Source: Rhodothermaceae bacterium
GTDB taxonomy: Bacteria; Bacteroidota; Rhodothermia; Rhodothermales; Rubricoccaceae
Direction: 5' to 3'
DNA length: 8,669 nucleotides
Assembly (NCBI GenBank): GCA_013003465.1
Contig: JABDIZ010000122.1
Location: 1 to 8,669 of the forward strand
The notes beneath the pieces were generated by a model. That model worked only from the letters and a program-made list of their open reading frames with translations, did no database searches and was not told the DNA's origin. Positions 6,135 to 8,669 of the stretch are shown here, in pieces. The stretch's first letter is position 1, and each line of letters begins with the position of its first letter. The position numbers and the translations under genes were made by a program.

Positions 6135-7169
6135 TCACAAGGCCAGCGAAGGCTGCGCGGTGAGATGGAGCGGGCTCGTCTGTCCGGCCCCGAGCTTGAA
6201 GGCGCCCGTCACCGCGATCATCGCCGCGTTGTCCATGCAGTGCGCGAGCTGCGGCACGAACACAGCAAAGCCATCGGCCTGCCCGGCGGCCTCCGCGGCG
6301 GCCCGGAGGCCCCGGTTGGCCGAGACGCCCCCTACAATCGCCACGGCTTCCACGCCGGTCTCGCGGACGGCATCCCGGAGGGCACCGACGAGCGCGTCCA
6401 CGACGGCTTGCTGAAACGAGGCGCAGATATCTGCGAGGTGCTCGTCCAGCATCCGCTGCCGCTCCGCGTCGTTGAGGTCACGGAGGAAGTAGAGGACGTT
6501 GGTCTTGATGCCTGAGAAGGAGAAGGCGAAGCCGGGCCGACCGTCTGCGCCCGGTAGGCGGGGCGAGGGGAACGCGCGGAACGTCGGGTCGCCCTCGGCG
6601 GCGAGGCGATCCACGGGCGGGCCGCCGGGGTAGCCGAGGCCGAGCAGCTTGGCCACCTTGTCGTAGGCCTCGCCCGCGGCGTCGTCACGCGTGCGGCCGA
6701 GTTCCTCGTGGACGAACCCCTCGGGCACGAGCGTCAGCTGCGTGTGCCCGCCCGAGACGGTCAGGCAGAGGTAGGGGAAGGGCGGGCACGGCTCTTCGAT
6801 GAACACCGAGTAGACGTGCCCTTCGAGGTGGTTGACGCCGACGAGCGGGATGTCCAGCCCGAGCGCGAGCGCTTTGGCGAAGCTGAGGCCCACGAGCAGC
6901 GAGCCTGCCAGCCCCGGCCCGTACGTTACTGCAACCGCGTCGAGATCATGCTTGGTCACATCCGCCTCGACCAGCGCCGCTTCGACCGTGGGCACGATGA
7001 GGCGCTGATGCGCGCGGCTCGCCAGCTCCGGCACGACGCCCCCGAAGCCCTCGTGGATGCGCTGGGACGCCACCACCGACGAGGCCACGCGGCCCTCCGT
7101 CAGGACCGCCGCCGCCGTGTCGTCGCACGACGATTCGATGGCGAGGAGCGTGAGGTCGGTGGGGAGCAT
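6135..7169 (-). CDS. tsaD: tRNA N6-adenosine threonylcarbamoyltransferase TsaD (Kae1/YgjD family)
   Basis: TsaD, with TsaB and TsaE, transfers the threonylcarbamoyl group from threonylcarbamoyl-AMP to A37 of ANN-decoding tRNAs, giving t6A in the cytoplasm. The 344 residues match the usual full length. Motifs in order are IESSCDDT (11-18), ELASRAHQ (48-55) and the metal-binding NHLEGH (113-118, with His114 and His118). These are followed by SGGHTQL (139-145), GRTRDDAAGEAYDKVAKLLG (158-177), YPGGPPVD (180-187) and SFSGIKTNV (217-225). The C-terminal motifs are VGGVSANRGLR (279-289) and MDNAAMIA (312-319, where Asp313 is the second metal ligand). All key residues are present. The ATG at 7167-7169 places the first beta strand right after MLPTDL, as in relatives. 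No TsaB or TsaE gene is in the window. It is the first gene of the minus-strand run and is transcribed divergently from the secreted-protein gene across a 65-base gap. Confidence 0.97.
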   Translation of the reverse strand: MLPTDLTLLAIESSCDDTAAAVLTEGRVASSVVASQRIHEGFGGVVPELASRAHQRLIVPTVEAALVEADVTKHDLDAVAVTYGPGLAGSLLVGLSFAKALALGLDIPLVGVNHLEGHVYSVFIEEPCPPFPYLCLTVSGGHTQLTLVPEGFVHEELGRTRDDAAGEAYDKVAKLLGLGYPGGPPVDRLAAEGDPTFRAFPSPRLPGADGRPGFAFSFSGIKTNVLYFLRDLNDAERQRMLDEHLADICASFQQAVVDALVGALRDAVRETGVEAVAIVGGVSANRGLRAAAEAAGQADGFAVFVPQLAHCMDNAAMIAVTGAFKLGAGQTSPLHLTAQPSLAL

Positions 7170-7234
7170 GGGCGCTTGCGAATGTCCGAGGGGCAGCGTA
7201 CCGTGTAGCGAAAGGTTAGGATTCCGAGACTGAG
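7170..7234. promoter_or_regulatory. Divergent intergenic promoter region between tsaD and the secreted-protein gene
   Basis: These 65 bases must hold the promoters for both divergent genes unless they lie inside the coding regions. On the plus strand TTGCGA (7176-7181) and TACCGT (7199-7204) are separated by 17 bases and end 30 bases before the ATG at 7235, a plausible but weak sigma70-type pair. I could not pick a convincing minus-strand promoter for tsaD. No operator-like palindrome stands out. Confidence 0.35.
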
Positions 7235-8020
7235 ATGCACCGCGCGGTCTTCTCCGTTGTTTTGCTCCTCGCTGCTCCCGCGTTTGCGCAGGAAGAGCCG
7301 CAGCCCGATACCACAGATTGGCACAGCTACTACCCGCTCGCGGTTGGGAATGAGTGGCAATTCGTCCGGATCTTTCTAGGACCAGAGCCTATTCCGGTTG
7401 AAACCATCGTGTATCAGTCCGAGGAGGTTGTCGGGGATTCGCTCATGGAGGGGGAGCACTACGCCGTGGTACAGTTTTGCTCGCAAAGCGAGGAAGATCC
7501 GATCATCTGCGGAGAGACGGTCTCACTGATTCGCTATGACGAAGGATTCACTACGGTGCTACAACGGCGAGAGGGTTCGGGAGGTGAACCGGTCTTCCTG
7601 CCTTGGAGCGGCTTTCCTTGTAGCCTCAATTTGCCCTTTTCAGTTCCAGACTGGACGAGTGCAGCTTGCCTGGATGGATGGCACGAAGAGTGGTTGGTGA
7701 GTGGAGATTATGGAGTGGAGTACTGTATCAGCGGAGATTGCGTTATGGGCACGCACAAACGCTTCGACAACCTCACAGGTGGCATCTACTTCGTTTCGGG
7801 GCTGGGGCCCGTGATTTCGGGCTACAAGGGGCATGGGAACCGGACGCTGGTCTACGCTCGCATTGACGGCGTGGAGTACGGTACACGCATCATCACCGTT
7901 GCCAATGAGCCGGAAGCTTCGCCGGAGCACGCCGAGGCGTGTGCGAAACCAAGAGGTCGCGCCGTTCTGCCCTTGTCCAGCCCGTCCTGCCGAGAACAAA
8001 GGCATCGGGAAAGGGTTTGA
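7235..8020 (+). CDS. Secreted Cys-containing protein of unknown function with an anomalous C-terminal tail
   Basis: The 261-residue product begins with a clear signal peptide (MHRAVFSVVLLLAAPAFAQ, cleavage near residue 18-19), which fixes the start. The mature N-terminus has DWHSYYPLAVGNEWQFVR (28-45). Opening segments of this kind (Y-Y-P-L-x-V-G-N-x-W) are, to my knowledge, common in secreted or lipid-anchored proteins of Bacteroidota-like bacteria, but the function is unknown. Six cysteines in the body (82, 92, 129, 145, 164, 169) could form disulphides after export. The body ends with LVYARIDGVEYGTRIITV (205-222). Beyond about residue 228 the sequence changes character: AAA, CCA, AGA, CAA and AGG codons appear that are rare elsewhere in the window, and the residues are Arg/Cys/Ser-rich. 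The tail may therefore be read-through into former intergenic DNA. By eye the gene is also more AT-rich than its neighbours around 7320-7780, suggesting fast evolution or transfer. The stop codon lies inside the next gene's putative promoter. Confidence 0.75.
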   Translation: MHRAVFSVVLLLAAPAFAQEEPQPDTTDWHSYYPLAVGNEWQFVRIFLGPEPIPVETIVYQSEEVVGDSLMEGEHYAVVQFCSQSEEDPIICGETVSLIRYDEGFTTVLQRREGSGGEPVFLPWSGFPCSLNLPFSVPDWTSAACLDGWHEEWLVSGDYGVEYCISGDCVMGTHKRFDNLTGGIYFVSGLGPVISGYKGHGNRTLVYARIDGVEYGTRIITVANEPEASPEHAEACAKPRGRAVLPLSSPSCREQRHRERV

Positions 8021-8045
8021 CGCGCACCCCTCGCGCGGCTATCCT
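8017..8045 (+). promoter_or_regulatory. Sigma70-like promoter for the 8079 gene, overlapping the preceding stop codon
   Basis: TTGACG (8017-8022) and TATCCT (8040-8045) are separated by exactly 17 bases. They end 33 bases before the ATG at 8079, leaving room for a start site and short leader. The -35 element shares bases with the TGA stop (8018-8020) of the upstream gene. The motif is close to the E. coli consensus. Bacteroidota primary sigma factors can prefer a different -10, so this stays a prediction. Confidence 0.5.
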
Positions 8046-8078
8046 GCCCCTCCTCTCCACTTCACTCGAGTTCAGCCC

Positions 8079-8639
8079 ATGCGTCTCGCTTTCGCGACCC
8101 TCCTGTTAGCGGCTACGCTCGCCCTCGCGGCGCCCTCCCGCGCGCAGCTCCGCGCCGACCTGCCAGAGCAGGCGCCCGCCACGGTCTACGCGGCCCCTGG
8201 TACGTCTACGCTCGCTTCGCTCTTTAATGCGCAGACGCTCCGCCTCAGCCACTCGTACGAAATGTCGTACTCGTCGTTTGCAGGTGCGGGAGTTGGCCTG
8301 GGCGTCTACACGACGAGCCTGGGCTGGCAGCCCTCCGACCGTCTCGCCGCCCGCGTGGATGTAGGGATTGCACACTCGCCCTTCGGCGACACCGGCATCC
8401 GCAATGCGCTCGGCTTCGACCAGGACACCCCGGCGCGTCTCTTCCTCCGCAATGCCGAGATCGCGTACCGCCCGACCGAAAACAGCGTGCTGCATTTCCA
8501 GGTGCGGCAGAGCCCGTACGGGGCCTACGCGAGTCCGTACGGCTACAACAACGGCTACGGGTATTCGCCCTACGGCACGGGCTTCAATGCCCGCTACAGT
8601 TCGGCCAACGACGCCCTCTTCTGGCGCGACGGACAGTAG
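8079..8639 (+). CDS. Small exported, probably outer-membrane-associated protein with a Tyr/Gly/Pro-rich C-terminal tail
   Basis: The product is 186 residues. The start at 8079 is chosen because it begins a good signal peptide (MRLAFATLLLAATLALAAPSRAQ, cleavage near residue 23). A longer in-frame extension upstream would overlap the previous gene and the promoter. The mature part has amphipathic strands: LRLSHSYEMSYSS (54-66), VGLGVYTTSLGWQP (72-85) and AARVDVGIAHSPFG (90-103), then LFLRNAEIAYRPTENSVLHF (121-140). These would suit a small barrel or barrel fragment at the outer membrane. The tail (145-168) carries three SPYG units separated by Tyr/Gly/Asn residues, and the end, ALFWRDGQ, is polar rather than the aromatic BAM signature. 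I recognise no named family and infer no enzymatic role. No Shine-Dalgarno sequence is present. The remaining 30 bases of the window contain TTGACC at 8656-8661, possibly the -35 element of the next gene. Confidence 0.75.
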   Translation: MRLAFATLLLAATLALAAPSRAQLRADLPEQAPATVYAAPGTSTLASLFNAQTLRLSHSYEMSYSSFAGAGVGLGVYTTSLGWQPSDRLAARVDVGIAHSPFGDTGIRNALGFDQDTPARLFLRNAEIAYRPTENSVLHFQVRQSPYGAYASPYGYNNGYGYSPYGTGFNARYSSANDALFWRDGQ

Positions 8640-8669
8640 CTCAGACTTTCAGGCCTTGACCTGACGCGC

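Noticed and set aside
5881..6138. Minus-strand ORF (85 codons) starting at a GTG that overlaps the tsaD stop
   Set aside because: It overlaps the small membrane ORF in another frame, has weaker codon bias and no recognisable features.
7833..8078. N-terminal extension of the 8079 gene
   Set aside because: It would overlap the secreted-protein gene and run through the predicted promoter. The signal peptide at 8079 marks the true start.

Overview
The window is high-GC bacterial chromosome. It carries ordinary housekeeping genes (tsaD, queF, mltG) mixed with several secreted or outer-membrane proteins. The organism is probably a member of the Bacteroidota/Rhodothermota (Rhodothermia-like) assemblage. 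This is inferred from three things: the PorV/OmpP1-like barrel, the type of lineage-specific secreted proteins, and the absence of a recognisable Shine-Dalgarno sequence before every start I examined. No mobile element, CRISPR array, tRNA or rRNA was found.

Layout. Positions 2-1039 (+) hold the 3' part of a Lys-free, Arg/Gln/Pro/Ser repeat protein whose frame is still open at the left edge. A terminator-like hairpin follows at 1073-1100. Positions 1133-2338 (+) encode an outer-membrane beta-barrel protein. It converges, with 9 bases between stop codons, on a run of five minus-strand genes. Read in transcription order these are tsaD (7169-6135), a previously easy-to-miss 53-residue single-pass membrane protein (5989-5828), queF (5721-5191), mltG (5038-3935) and a polytopic ABC-2-like permease (3922-2348). 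A 65-base intergenic region separates tsaD from a divergent secreted Cys-rich protein (7235-8020, +). Next comes a sigma70-like promoter that overlaps that gene's stop codon, and a small exported protein with a Tyr/Gly/Pro tail (8079-8639, +).

How the genes work together. TsaD (t6A37) and QueF (queuosine, position 34) both serve modification of the tRNA anticodon loop. MltG cuts nascent peptidoglycan strands at the inner membrane. The permease follows mltG after only 12 bases and is probably co-transcribed, but its ATPase partner is not in the window. The four exported proteins appear to be independent envelope genes.

Most unusual points. First, the repeat protein has two adjacent 60-bp units identical in all 20 residues although half their codons differ. 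Second, there is an unlisted small membrane protein between tsaD and queF. Third, the secreted protein at 7235-8020 has a C-terminal tail that looks non-coding and may mark a lost sorting domain. Fourth, the permease shows an apparent internal duplication. I see no convincing new multi-gene defence or biosynthetic system here.
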